A stretch of 32,261 nucleotides of DNA, from positions 1 through 32,261 of the forward strand of contig JAFXTN010000022.1 of NCBI GenBank assembly GCA_017535785.1, read 5' to 3'. Shown here in pieces: positions 24,687 through 32,261 of this stretch. Origin of the DNA: Butyrivibrio sp. Its GTDB lineage: Bacteria; Bacillota; Clostridia; Lachnospirales; Lachnospiraceae. The notes under the pieces were generated by a model. The model worked only from the letters and a program-made list of their open reading frames with translations, did not search any database and was not told where the DNA came from. How positions within the stretch are numbered: position 1 is the stretch's first letter; every line of letters begins with the position of its first letter. The position numbers were made by a program, and so were the translations under genes.

Positions 24687-25106
24687 TCATGTATAAATAA
24701 GCTTTCTGAGCGCCGGTCCTGTCTGCTCACAAGGCAGTGCTTCAAATCCAAGCTTTTTATAGAAGCCTTCTTTTCCCTTTGCGGCAATAAGCTGGATACT
24801 GAGTCTAGCGCCTTCCGGGGCATCACGCAGGATAAGCTCTACAAGCTTGTTTACAATATTTGCGCCTATGTGTTGACCTTGATATTCAGGTCTTACCGTT
24901 ACATCAACTATAGTGCAGTACATGCCGTCGCCTACAACGCTTCCCATTCCTACAGCCTTTTCACCGTCTTTGGCGATCACAAAGTGATCTCTTTTGTCCA
25001 AAGCTTTCTGTGACTGCTCGGGACAGAAGTTCTTAAAATCAACGGCAGCCCTGAGCTCATAGTATGTTTCTAAATCCGGTCTTTCTTCGCAGTATTTGAT
25101 CTCCAT
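24687..25106 (-). CDS. GNAT-family N-acetyltransferase, 139 aa
   Basis: This is a full-length GNAT enzyme: a central strand (VDVTVRPEYQ), the acetyl-CoA P-loop QGQHIGANIV, and the C-terminal EGFYKKLGFEAL motif. The acceptor is not known; it may be a small amine, a toxin or a ribosomal protein. The start is the ATG at 25104-25106, because GGAGGT lies seven bases upstream, whereas the longer frame begins before that site. It is co-transcribed with the phosphatase gene, 12 bases downstream. Confidence 0.9.
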   Translation of the reverse strand: MEIKYCEERPDLETYYELRAAVDFKNFCPEQSQKALDKRDHFVIAKDGEKAVGMGSVVGDGMYCTIVDVTVRPEYQGQHIGANIVNKLVELILRDAPEGARLSIQLIAAKGKEGFYKKLGFEALPCEQTGPALRKLIYT

Positions 25107-25157
25107 AGTCAACCTCCAAGTCATCTGAAATCATATGTATATTTAAACATTTTTTTC

Positions 25158-25186
25158 TTGCAATATGAAGTAAAAAGCGATTTAAT
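25158..25186 (+). promoter_or_regulatory. Candidate promoter of asnA
   Basis: TTGCAA (25158-25163) and TTTAAT (25181-25186) are 17 bases apart, about 70 bases before the asnA start. Confidence 0.45.
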
Positions 25187-25257
25187 AAACAGTGGAACAA
25201 ATTTCATAGGCATTACTATGATTAAGGAAACAATATAAGAAAGTGGCAAAAAAGATT

Positions 25258-26268
25258 ATGGAAAACCTTAAAATTCCCAAGAACTATAAATCAGCTCTTG
25301 ATCTTCACGATACACAGGTAGCGATCAAGACTGTCAAAGATTTCTTTCAGGGTATGCTCTCAACCAAGCTCAATCTCCAGAGAGTAACAGCACCGCTGTT
25401 CGTTACCCCTGAGTCAGGACTCAACGACAACTTAAACGGTGTAGAGAGACCTGTTTCTTTTGACATATTAAATGACAATCAGAGACCTGCTGAGATCGTA
25501 CACTCTCTTGCCAAGTGGAAGAGATACGCTCTCAAGAAGTACGGCTTCAATGTTGGCGAAGGTCTTTACACAGATATGAACGCAGTTCGCCGCGATGAGC
25601 TGACCGACAATATCCATTCTATCTTCGTAGATCAGTGGGATTGGGAGAAGGTCATCGACAAGAAGGACCGCAACATCGATTTCCTTAAAGAAACTGTTCG
25701 TGACGTATACAAGGTACTCAGAAAGACTGAGAAGTTCATGTCTATCCAGTACGATTACATTGAAGAGATCCTTCCTGAGGATATCTTCTTCATCACAACC
25801 CAGGAGCTTGAGGACATGTTCCCCGAGTACTCACCCAAGGAGCGTGAATATTATATCGCCAAGGCTAAGGGCGCTGTTTGCATCATGCAGATCGGTGACC
25901 TCCTTGCATCAGGAGAAAAGCACGACGGCAGAGCTCCCGACTACGACGACTGGGCACTCAACGCCGACATCATCGTATACTTCCCTGTTCTGGACATCGC
26001 ACTTGAGCTTTCCAGCATGGGTATCCGTGTAGATGAGAAATCACTTAAGACACAGCTTGAGAAGGCAGGTTGCACAGAGAGAGCCGAGCTTCCTTTCCAG
26101 AAAGCGATCCTCAAGAAGGAGCTTCCTTACACCATCGGCGGAGGAATCGGCCAGTCAAGAATCTGCATGTTCTTCCTTAGAAAGGCACACATCGGTGAGG
26201 TTCAGTGTTCTATCTGGCCCGATGATGTTGTTAAGGCCTGCAAGGACGGCGGCATTCAGCTTCTGTAA
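25258..26268 (+). CDS. asnA: Aspartate-ammonia ligase (asparagine synthetase A), 336 aa
   Basis: This enzyme makes asparagine from aspartate, ammonia and ATP in the cytoplasm. The sequence aligns along its whole length with AsnA, a class II aminoacyl-tRNA-synthetase-like fold. Recognisable blocks are APLFVTPESGLNDNLNGVERPV, VHSLAKWKR, GEGLYTDMNA, DQWDWEKV, RAPDYDDWALNADI, and ELSSMGIRVDEKSL, with the C-terminal GGGIGQSR. The length matches the family (about 330). The start is placed at the ATG 25258, consistent with family N-termini. A GTG at 25243 would add five residues, and neither start has a strong ribosome site. Confidence 0.95.
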   Translation: MENLKIPKNYKSALDLHDTQVAIKTVKDFFQGMLSTKLNLQRVTAPLFVTPESGLNDNLNGVERPVSFDILNDNQRPAEIVHSLAKWKRYALKKYGFNVGEGLYTDMNAVRRDELTDNIHSIFVDQWDWEKVIDKKDRNIDFLKETVRDVYKVLRKTEKFMSIQYDYIEEILPEDIFFITTQELEDMFPEYSPKEREYYIAKAKGAVCIMQIGDLLASGEKHDGRAPDYDDWALNADIIVYFPVLDIALELSSMGIRVDEKSLKTQLEKAGCTERAELPFQKAILKKELPYTIGGGIGQSRICMFFLRKAHIGEVQCSIWPDDVVKACKDGGIQLL

Positions 26269-26317
26269 TTCTGCTGTCGCATAAACGCAAACGGTACATA
26301 TTTGGAAGAGGGATTCA

Positions 26318-27676
26318 ATGTTAAAGAGAGCCACCCCAAGACGAAACCTTAGAAACCGCATAGTTACAAGCTTACTTGGAATTATGGTTGCCGGTGCAAC
26401 TTTTGTGGCGACAATGCCCGCAGATGTTCATGCTGCTGTTACGGTCAATGCATCGGAAATATCCGGTGATGACATATTATTTGATTCCGGAATGCTAAGC
26501 ACTTACAATGAACTTGTCCTCTTACAGGATGTTACCATCAATTTGGACGCGGACTGCTCGTATAGTGCTCTGCTGTTACATGACCACAATCTCACCATAC
26601 AAGCTGATCCCAACCATCCCGGTAAGAAGTTAACTATTACTTATTGCTCAAATACCGGTTCAGGAAATATTATCCTTGATGGCGGCACATTGATCGTCGC
26701 CACAAGTAACTACGGTGCATATTCGTTTATTGACATCCAAGGAGATCTGATTATTCATAATGGCAAATGTGAAGTTGACGGCAGGATCACCCCACGTAAC
26801 TTTATAGTTACCGGAAACGATTCATATGTCAGTGGCAAATATTTGCTTGCTTCATCGATAGACATATCAGACGGTAATCTGATCTTCAACACCGATCAGC
26901 TTAATGCTATTTTTACAAATTATACCGGTTCTACCATCTCCATTACCGGAGGTAATATTACGGCAATAACTACACAGAATTATTATAATGGGATTGTTGC
27001 TCTTGGCGATAATTCCACAATAACCATTAGCGGTTCAGATACCGTAGTAACTGCCCAGGGGCCGGGCGGTGCAATTGCTTCCAACGGTGCATTAAATATT
27101 TCAACCGATCTCCCCTCCGGAGTTACCATAGGTCAATATACCGATTCCATTTTCACGTTTTATGGTCTTCTCAGGAACGGAAATCCAATAACCTCACGGA
27201 TAGTGCTCGGAGCAGCCTCAAATATCGTGAGTGCAGGTCATGCCAAAGAGGAATCCTCCGGCCATCATTCATCACATACTCATTCCTACAGTTGGCAGAC
27301 AATAACATCGCCTACAGCATATTCCGACGGTGTGGAAGCTTATATATGCAGCATATGTGGTGATATTGCAGCAAGGAACCCTTTACCTGCAGTCGGAGTA
27401 TTTGAAGCAGAAACAGCCAATAGTATCAGGAATGCCCCCAAGAACGGAACTGTCAATATAGAGACCGCGACCTGGAACTCATTTGGCCGTGGGGTCAGAG
27501 ATGCTCTTAAGGAACGTCCTGATGTAACCCTCAAGATATCTTTCCTGTCAGAAGGTCATAAGGGAGTACCTCTGAATCTTACGATTCCTGCAGGTACCGA
27601 TATTGATTCCCTATACGACGACAACGGCTACATGGGCCTTTGCAGAGTCGGAACCACATTGGGATATGACCAATAA
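26318..27676 (+). CDS. Secreted beta-rich protein with C-terminal Cys module, 452 aa
   Basis: A Sec signal peptide covers residues 1-39 (Arg/Lys-rich start, hydrophobic core, cleavage after PADVHA). Residues 45-290 are repeated short strands rich in Gly, Asn, Ile and Thr, as in a right-handed beta-helix (for example ISITGGNITAITTQ, ITISGSDTVVTAQG), which often binds or cuts polysaccharide. A His/Ser-rich hinge (HHSSHTHSYSW) is followed by a small module with CSICGD, a CxxC-like pair, then a Lachnospiraceae-type terminal domain ending VGTTLGYDQ. No LPXTG or membrane anchor is present, so it is probably secreted or held by its terminal modules. The ribosome site is GGAAGAGGG. It follows asnA by 49 bases and is followed by a terminator. 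Confidence 0.85.
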   Translation: MLKRATPRRNLRNRIVTSLLGIMVAGATFVATMPADVHAAVTVNASEISGDDILFDSGMLSTYNELVLLQDVTINLDADCSYSALLLHDHNLTIQADPNHPGKKLTITYCSNTGSGNIILDGGTLIVATSNYGAYSFIDIQGDLIIHNGKCEVDGRITPRNFIVTGNDSYVSGKYLLASSIDISDGNLIFNTDQLNAIFTNYTGSTISITGGNITAITTQNYYNGIVALGDNSTITISGSDTVVTAQGPGGAIASNGALNISTDLPSGVTIGQYTDSIFTFYGLLRNGNPITSRIVLGAASNIVSAGHAKEESSGHHSSHTHSYSWQTITSPTAYSDGVEAYICSICGDIAARNPLPAVGVFEAETANSIRNAPKNGTVNIETATWNSFGRGVRDALKERPDVTLKISFLSEGHKGVPLNLTIPAGTDIDSLYDDNGYMGLCRVGTTLGYDQ

Positions 27677-27702
27677 ACATAATAAGATTACGGCAAATAT
27701 TT

Positions 27703-27732
27703 AAAGCATAGGAAATCTCTTTCCTATGCTTT
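27703..27732. terminator. Bidirectional terminator between the secreted-protein and pdxR genes
   Basis: A 13-bp perfect stem (AAAGCATAGGAAA with its complement) and a TCTC loop are followed by TT on the plus strand. On the minus strand an AT-rich run follows. The two genes converge on it. Confidence 0.85.
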
Positions 27733-27748
27733 TTAATTGCTTCGATCA

Positions 27749-29140
27749 TCAGATGGTATTCTTTATTTCTTTTAGCGTTCCTTTAATCCTGTTCTCGTCG
27801 AGATTGGAATAGTTGACTATAAAGCAGTGCTTACTCTTTGTACTGTCAGCAAAATAATAATCCGAAAGAGCTTTTATCTTGATTCCCTTATCCCTAAGGC
27901 TCCTTTCTATGTCAGCATCCGTCTTATCCGTATCAAGCAGTATCAGGAAATGAAGTCCCGAATCATTCTCAAGTATCCTGCACTTATCTCCAAGTGCACT
28001 CCTCTCAATGATATGCATAAGAAACTGCCTCTGCTTGGTGTAATAAAGGCGCATGCGGTTTATATGCTTTTCAAGATATCCCTGAGATATAAACCTTGCC
28101 AGAGTATACTGTTCGAAGTTTGAAACCGTACAGGAATAAAAAGACATGGTCTCATAGAACCTGTTGGCAAGGTGCACCGGCAGGATCATGTAACTGATCC
28201 TTATGGTCGGTGACAGGGATTTGGAAAAGGTGTTCATATATATGACCTTCTCACAGGCATCTATGGAAAACAGCGGCGGAATGGGCTTTCCTGCCACTCT
28301 GAATTCGCTGTCATAATCATCTTCTATGATATATCTGCCTCTACCTCCATTGGCCCAGGCAAGAACCTCATATCTCCTGCTGGCAGGCATGGTTATGCCT
28401 GTTGGAAAATGGTGATTGGGACAGATATGGGCGATCTCGGCCCCACTCTTTTCAAGCTCTTCAACGGTAATACCGTTGTCATCAAGTGCAGCATAGGAAA
28501 AGTCTATCTTGTTCTGCTTGTAGATATCCGCAAGCTTCTTATAACCCGGATTCTCAATTACATATTTCTTTTCCCTGCCAAGAAGCTGCATGATAAGGCC
28601 GTAGAGATACTCGGTTCCCGATCCCACAATTATCTGGTTGGGATCCACCAGCATGCCTCTAAAGGACTTGAGATGCTCCGCAATGGCTTCCCTCAGCTCC
28701 ATAACTCCCGCCGTAGGGGATATCTGCATCAGCTCCTCTTTCATGTTGGACATGACATCCCTGGAAACTCTGGTCCAGATAGAGAAAGGAAAGTTGTCGG
28801 GATTGACGCGGTTACTGGAAAGATCACATTCGTACACGTCCTCCTTGGGCACCTTGATGTCGTAGTCCACCTTGGCATCCACCGCCGTTCCCGGCATCAT
28901 ATCAAGAGCCGCCACGTAGTAGCCCTTCTTGGGCAGGGTGTAGACATAGCCCTCACTTATCAACTGGTCATATGCATTTTGGATCGTAATGATACTAATT
29001 CCGTTGTTCTGGGCAAAAGACCTCTTGGAAGGAAGCTTCTCATTTGGTCCCAGCTTCCCTGATAATATGTCGTTCTTAATACATTTGTAGAGGTAAAGAT
29101 ACATGGGCCCTTTGGCCTTATCAAAACTGTAAGTCAGCAT
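27749..29140 (-). CDS. pdxR: MocR-type regulator of pyridoxal phosphate synthesis (PdxR), 463 aa
   Basis: An N-terminal GntR winged helix (1-75: LPSKRSFAQNNGISIITIQNAYDQLISEGYV) is fused to an aminotransferase-like domain of fold type I. The PLP-binding Lys is K307 in NTFSKSLSP and the preceding DDYDSEF (274-280) is typical of this domain. Members sense PLP and switch the pdxST genes. It is read away from pdxS, with the 106-bp gap holding both promoters, as usual for PdxR. The start ATG has GGAGGAAAT. It is called PdxR by context; without context MocR would be the safer name. Confidence 0.9.
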   Translation of the reverse strand: MLTYSFDKAKGPMYLYLYKCIKNDILSGKLGPNEKLPSKRSFAQNNGISIITIQNAYDQLISEGYVYTLPKKGYYVAALDMMPGTAVDAKVDYDIKVPKEDVYECDLSSNRVNPDNFPFSIWTRVSRDVMSNMKEELMQISPTAGVMELREAIAEHLKSFRGMLVDPNQIIVGSGTEYLYGLIMQLLGREKKYVIENPGYKKLADIYKQNKIDFSYAALDDNGITVEELEKSGAEIAHICPNHHFPTGITMPASRRYEVLAWANGGRGRYIIEDDYDSEFRVAGKPIPPLFSIDACEKVIYMNTFSKSLSPTIRISYMILPVHLANRFYETMSFYSCTVSNFEQYTLARFISQGYLEKHINRMRLYYTKQRQFLMHIIERSALGDKCRILENDSGLHFLILLDTDKTDADIERSLRDKGIKIKALSDYYFADSTKSKHCFIVNYSNLDENRIKGTLKEIKNTI

Positions 29141-29185
29141 ATTTCCTCCATAAAACTGGACTTATAAAAATACTCAAATTGGTAA

Positions 29186-29214
29186 TTTTCATATAACCAG
29201 ATTCATTATATGAT
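29186..29214 (+). promoter_or_regulatory. Candidate pdxST promoter with CTGG/CCAG half sites
   Basis: TTTTCA (29186-29191) and TATGAT (29209-29214) are 17 bases apart. CTGG at 29156-29159 and CCAG at 29197-29200 lie on either side of the -35, the kind of spaced half sites MocR regulators use. Confidence 0.5.
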
Positions 29215-29246
29215 TTCTGACATAAAATCACAAGGAGGAAATCACA

Positions 29247-30122
29247 ATGGAACAGACACAATACGAACTTAACAAAGGACTTGCGCAGATGCTCAAAGGC
29301 GGCGTCATAATGGATGTCACCACTCCCGAGCAGGCAAGGATCGCACAGGAAGCCGGTGCCTGCGCCGTTATGGCCCTCGAGAGGATCCCTGCAGACATAA
29401 GAGCAGCAGGAGGCATCTCCAGAATGAGCGATCCCAAGATGATAAAAGGAATCCAGGAGGCCGTAAGTATCCCGGTTATGGCGAAGTGCAGGATCGGTCA
29501 CTTCGTTGAAGCCCAGGTACTTGAGGCCATTGAAATAGATTACATCGACGAATCCGAGGTCCTCACACCTGCGGACGACATCTATCACATAGATAAGACC
29601 AAGTTCAAAGTGCCCTTTGTATGCGGCTCAAGAGACCTTGGTGAGGCTCTTCGAAGGATCGCTGAAGGTGCTTCCATGATAAGGACAAAGGGTGAGCCCG
29701 GAACAGGAGACGTTGTACAGGCCGTGCGCCACATAAGAAAGATCAACTCTCAGATAAGGAAGGTCACTACCCTCTCCGAGGACGAGCTCTTTGAGGAAGC
29801 CAAGACACTGCAGGTTCCCTATGACCTGCTTCTCTACGTCCACAAGAACGGCAAGCTTCCCGTGGTCAACTTTGCAGCCGGGGGCGTTGCCACTCCCGCA
29901 GATGCTGCCCTTATGATGCAGCTGGGAGCTGAGGGCGTGTTCGTGGGCTCAGGAATCTTCAAGTCCGGTGATCCCGCCAAAAGAGCTGCTGCCATAGTCC
30001 AGGCTGTGACAAATTACACGGACGCCAAGCTTATCGCTGAGCTCTCCGAGGATCTTGGTGAAGCAATGGTGGGCATCAACGAAAACGAGATCAAACTCAT
30101 CATGGAAGAAAGGGGACAATAA
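29247..30122 (+). CDS. pdxS: Pyridoxal 5-phosphate synthase synthase subunit PdxS, 291 aa
   Basis: PdxS makes PLP from ribose-5-phosphate, glyceraldehyde-3-phosphate and the ammonia delivered by PdxT. The TIM-barrel shows the two Schiff-base lysines in AKCRIGH (K80) and [10 protein letters not shown] (K148) and D23 in MDVTTPEQA. Conserved family blocks include [34 protein letters not shown] and [14 protein letters not shown]. Length and ends match the family. The ribosome site is AAGGAGG. pdxT follows with a 1-base gap. Confidence 0.98.
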   Translation: MEQTQYELNKGLAQMLKGGVIMDVTTPEQARIAQEAGACAVMALERIPADIRAAGGISRMSDPKMIKGIQEAVSIPVMAKCRIGHFVEAQVLEAIEIDYIDESEVLTPADDIYHIDKTKFKVPFVCGSRDLGEALRRIAEGASMIRTKGEPGTGDVVQAVRHIRKINSQIRKVTTLSEDELFEEAKTLQVPYDLLLYVHKNGKLPVVNFAAGGVATPADAALMMQLGAEGVFVGSGIFKSGDPAKRAAAIVQAVTNYTDAKLIAELSEDLGEAMVGINENEIKLIMEERGQ

Positions 30123-30123
30123 T

Positions 30124-30684
30124 ATGAAAATAGGTGTGCTTGCGGTTCAGGGGGCGTTTATCGAGCACAAAAAGATAATAGAGGATCTCGGTGCAGAGTG
30201 CGCCGAGATTCGACAAAAGAAGGATCTGGAAGACATAGACGGCATCATCCTTCCCGGCGGAGAGAGCACCGTCCAGGGTAAACTCCTAAGACAGCTGGAT
30301 ATGTTTGATACCATCAGATCCAAGATTCTTGAAGGCCTTCCCGTCCTAGCGACCTGCGCAGGGCTCATTCTCCTTGCAAAGGACATCGACAGCGGGGAAA
30401 AGAGCCATCTTGGAACCTTACCGGTCACAGTAAGAAGAAACGCCTACGGAAGGCAGCTTGGAAGCTTTAAGGCCACCGGTGATGTGGGCAAGATCGCAGA
30501 CTTTCCGGAAGTATTTATCAGAGCTCCCTATATTACCGAGACTTCAGAGGATGTATCGGTCCTTGCCACCGTTGATTCCAAGATAGTGGGAGTTCGCTAC
30601 AAGAATCAGATCGGCCTTGCTTTTCATCCGGAGATGACGCAGGACTATCGCATACATGAAGAATTTCTTCGGTTAATATCGTAG
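30124..30684 (+). CDS. pdxT: Pyridoxal 5-phosphate synthase glutaminase subunit PdxT, 186 aa
   Basis: PdxT frees ammonia from glutamine and channels it into PdxS. The glutaminase triad is present: nucleophile C78 in LATCAGL, and H168 and E170 in FHPEMTQD. The GGEST block (45-49) is typical. The chosen ATG (30124) is one base after the pdxS stop; the frame remains open upstream within pdxS. The AAGGGG ribosome site lies inside the end of pdxS. The two genes form one operon. Confidence 0.97.
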   Translation: MKIGVLAVQGAFIEHKKIIEDLGAECAEIRQKKDLEDIDGIILPGGESTVQGKLLRQLDMFDTIRSKILEGLPVLATCAGLILLAKDIDSGEKSHLGTLPVTVRRNAYGRQLGSFKATGDVGKIADFPEVFIRAPYITETSEDVSVLATVDSKIVGVRYKNQIGLAFHPEMTQDYRIHEEFLRLIS

Positions 30685-30738
30685 TTTCGGGCTTCTTTAT
30701 CATTGACATTTGCCCCTAAAAGACTTACCGTTATCATT

Positions 30739-32121
30739 ATGACAGAAGCAACCAAGATTAAAGACAAAAAACTGGCGCCGGCACACATTATCCCGGTCAG
30801 CTTTCTTATAGCGATACTGGTGGGAGCGCTGCTTCTCATGCTTCCTTTTTCATCCGCAAGCGGCAAACCCACTGATTTTCTGACTTCTCTTTTCACCGCT
30901 ACAACTTCGGTATGCGTTACCGGTCTTGTAGTTGTGGATACTTATGCTCATTGGAGCTTCTTGGGTCAGCTCATCATCCTTATACTGGCTCAGATGGGCG
31001 GTCTTGGCATGATCGCTATGGCATCAATGCTCATGCTCCTTACTCACAAGAAATTCTCACTTGGGGACAGGCTCCTTCTTCAGGACTCTTTTAACCTAAG
31101 TTCAGGTAATAAGCTCCTTACCTTCCTCATAAAGGTTGTCAAAAGAACTTTCATAACGGAAGGCCTCGGAGCGATCCTCTATTCAACAGTATTCATTCCA
31201 CAGTTTGGTTTTGGAAAGGGCCTGTGGATATCGATATTTAACGCCGTTTCCGCATTCTGTAATGCGGGTATGGACGTCATCGGACCCTCCAGTCTTATGA
31301 ATTACAGAGACAATCCCGTGGTCATGACAGTGACCATGTTCCTCATAGTCCTTGGTGGACTTGGCTTCGTGGTATGGTTTGACGTTCTCCACACCATTAA
31401 AGAGGGCGTTAAAAAGAGGTTTTCTCCCATCACCATCATAAAGAGATTTTCCGAGCACAGTAAGCTGGTACTTAGCTTTACTCTTATACTTCTGGGCGGA
31501 GGAACACTCTTTTTCCTGATCGCGGAGTACAATAATCCCGGAACCATCGGCAATATGAGCTTTGGTGACAAGCTTATGAACTGTCTTTTCCAGTCCGTAA
31601 CCCTTAGGACTGCAGGCTTTGCATCTGTTCCCCAGGAGAACCTGACTATCGCTTCCTGCCTGGTCTCATACTTCCTGATGTTCATCGGTGGATCCCCTGT
31701 AGGAACCGCAGGCGGTGTCAAGACTGTGACTGTATTCCTGCTGCTTATGAATGTCCGCTCCTATGTAAGGCATGAGAATGAGAACGTCATCTTCCATCGC
31801 CGCGTATCAGAGGATTCCATGCGTAAAGCCTCTGCCGTTGCATTTGTGGGTGTTATGGCTACTATCATACTTGCAGTATTGTTTGTTATGTTCAATCCCG
31901 TCCCTATGGAGGATGCCCTCTTTGAGGTTGTAAGTGCCTGCGGAACCGTAGGTCTTTCAAGAGGTCTCACATCTTCACTCAACACTGCGGGACGTATTAT
32001 AATTATAATTGCAATGTTCCTTGGAAGAACCGGACCCATTTCCATGGTAGCCTTCTTCTCTCGCAGCAAATCAAATCATAATAGGATCAACTACTCGGAA
32101 GGAGTATTTTATGTTGGATAA
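30739..32121 (+). CDS. ktrB: Potassium channel-type transporter subunit, KtrB/TrkH family, 460 aa
   Basis: The sequence has the four membrane-pore-membrane repeats of TrkH/KtrB K+ transporters. The Gly-containing filter stretches are SVCVTGL, AFCNAGM, LRTAGF and CGTVGLS. They sit between hydrophobic helices such as LVGALLLMLPF and GGLGFVVWF. It should work with a cytoplasmic KtrA/TrkA regulatory ring, which is not seen inside the window. The start ATG (30739) has no clear ribosome site; a TTG at 30703 would give 12 further residues, also without a site. The 54-bp gap after pdxT has no clear terminator, so it may be read from the pdxST promoter. Confidence 0.9.
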   Translation: MTEATKIKDKKLAPAHIIPVSFLIAILVGALLLMLPFSSASGKPTDFLTSLFTATTSVCVTGLVVVDTYAHWSFLGQLIILILAQMGGLGMIAMASMLMLLTHKKFSLGDRLLLQDSFNLSSGNKLLTFLIKVVKRTFITEGLGAILYSTVFIPQFGFGKGLWISIFNAVSAFCNAGMDVIGPSSLMNYRDNPVVMTVTMFLIVLGGLGFVVWFDVLHTIKEGVKKRFSPITIIKRFSEHSKLVLSFTLILLGGGTLFFLIAEYNNPGTIGNMSFGDKLMNCLFQSVTLRTAGFASVPQENLTIASCLVSYFLMFIGGSPVGTAGGVKTVTVFLLLMNVRSYVRHENENVIFHRRVSEDSMRKASAVAFVGVMATIILAVLFVMFNPVPMEDALFEVVSACGTVGLSRGLTSSLNTAGRIIIIIAMFLGRTGPISMVAFFSRSKSNHNRINYSEGVFYVG

Positions 32122-32167
32122 TAAGTCCAGCGGTGATATGTCAAGTATAAATGGAAATGTTTTTTGA
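32111..32167 (+). other. 18-codon ORF overlapping the end of ktrB
   Basis: GGAAGGAG stands six bases before an ATG at 32111, inside the last codons of ktrB, followed by 18 codons and TGA. This is where ktrA usually starts in such operons. The encoded peptide (MLDNKSSGDMSSINGNVF) has no Rossmann motif, and no KtrA-like frame continues in the remaining 94 bases. It may be a short leader ORF or a chance start. Confidence 0.3.
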
Positions 32168-32183
32168 TACTTTTTCATATCAA

Positions 32184-32252
32184 TTGCTGAAAAAAGGGTA
32201 ACTTTAACAAGCCCTGCGAGATCTGCTTTTGAAGCAGGGTGATTATTAGCAA
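32184..32252 (+). ncRNA. Unassigned structured region at the window end
   Basis: An outer pair TTGCT (32184-32188)/AGCAA (32248-32252) encloses the stem CCCTGC (32212-32217)/GCAGGG (32234-32239), with GGGT upstream that could pair with the ACCC-like bases of the arm. The layout resembles a leader RNA, but no known riboswitch class fits. The region is cut by the window edge. Confidence 0.25.
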
Positions 32253-32261
32253 CAGGAATAA

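Noticed and set aside
32184-32252. c-di-AMP or other named riboswitch at the window end
   Set aside because: The pairs do not match the known cores of the ydaO, preQ1, THF, fluoride or manganese classes as far as I can tell, so it is left unassigned.
14-32261. Possible tRNA or rRNA genes
   Set aside because: No T-loop/acceptor pairs or conserved rRNA stretches were seen; the TTCGAATCC at 18733 is not flanked by a cloverleaf.
1-32261. CRISPR arrays or insertion sequences
   Set aside because: No regularly spaced repeats longer than about 20 bases and no transposase-like frames were seen.

Overview
The window looks like chromosomal DNA of a low-to-moderate-GC Gram-positive anaerobe, most likely a Lachnospiraceae member of the Butyrivibrio/Pseudobutyrivibrio kind. 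This is inferred from purine-rich Shine-Dalgarno sites (GGAGG type) before most genes, lipoprotein signal peptides on the substrate-binding and small secreted proteins, a YesM/AraC-type two-component pair beside a sugar ABC transporter, paired ABC exporters with a TetR regulator, and a secreted protein with a C-terminal module I associate with that family. No rRNA, tRNA, CRISPR array, insertion sequence or phage gene was recognised.

Layout. (1) 1-2225, minus strand: three genes of unknown function (a 98-aa helical protein, a 472-aa lipoprotein, and the start of another small protein). The leader of the first carries a repeated ATTGGGGA motif and a long perfect hairpin. (2) 2348-7784, minus: a sugar-type ABC importer operon ordered small lipoprotein, binding lipoprotein, permease, double-NBD ATPase, permease, terminator. 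(3) 7931-11359, minus: AraC-type response regulator and YesM-type histidine kinase, the probable controllers of that importer. (4) 11422-13062: a soluble TPR-GGDEF diguanylate cyclase. (5) 13063-13487: a 425-bp AT-rich non-coding region with DnaA-box-like, LexA-box-like and dyad motifs. (6) 13488-18716, minus: a PD-(D/E)XK nuclease fused to an XPD/DinG-type iron-sulphur helicase, an HPr-like protein that has lost its catalytic histidine, HflX, a GNAT fragment and a small methyltransferase. (7) 18920-23114: a TetR regulator and a two-subunit ABC exporter. (8) 23175-25106: a CPBP membrane protease, a histidine phosphatase and a GNAT acetyltransferase. (9) From 25258 on, mostly plus strand: asparagine synthetase A, a secreted beta-rich protein, the MocR regulator PdxR (minus) divergent from pdxS-pdxT, and a KtrB/TrkH potassium channel subunit. 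After it come an 18-codon ORF and a structured stretch instead of an obvious ktrA.

How the parts fit. The kinase/regulator pair probably senses an extracellular sugar and drives the importer. PdxR probably adjusts PLP synthesis by PdxST. The TetR gene has two tandem palindromes over its promoter, so the exporter operon is probably autorepressed. The remaining genes are mostly single housekeeping or accessory units. The most unusual items are the His-less HPr-like protein, the nuclease-helicase fusion whose start lies in a terminator-like hairpin, the one-site ABC importer ATPase, the tandem TetR operators and the leader of the 98-aa gene. I did not find a clear multi-gene system that I would call new. 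The best candidate for an undescribed unit is the cluster at 1-2225.
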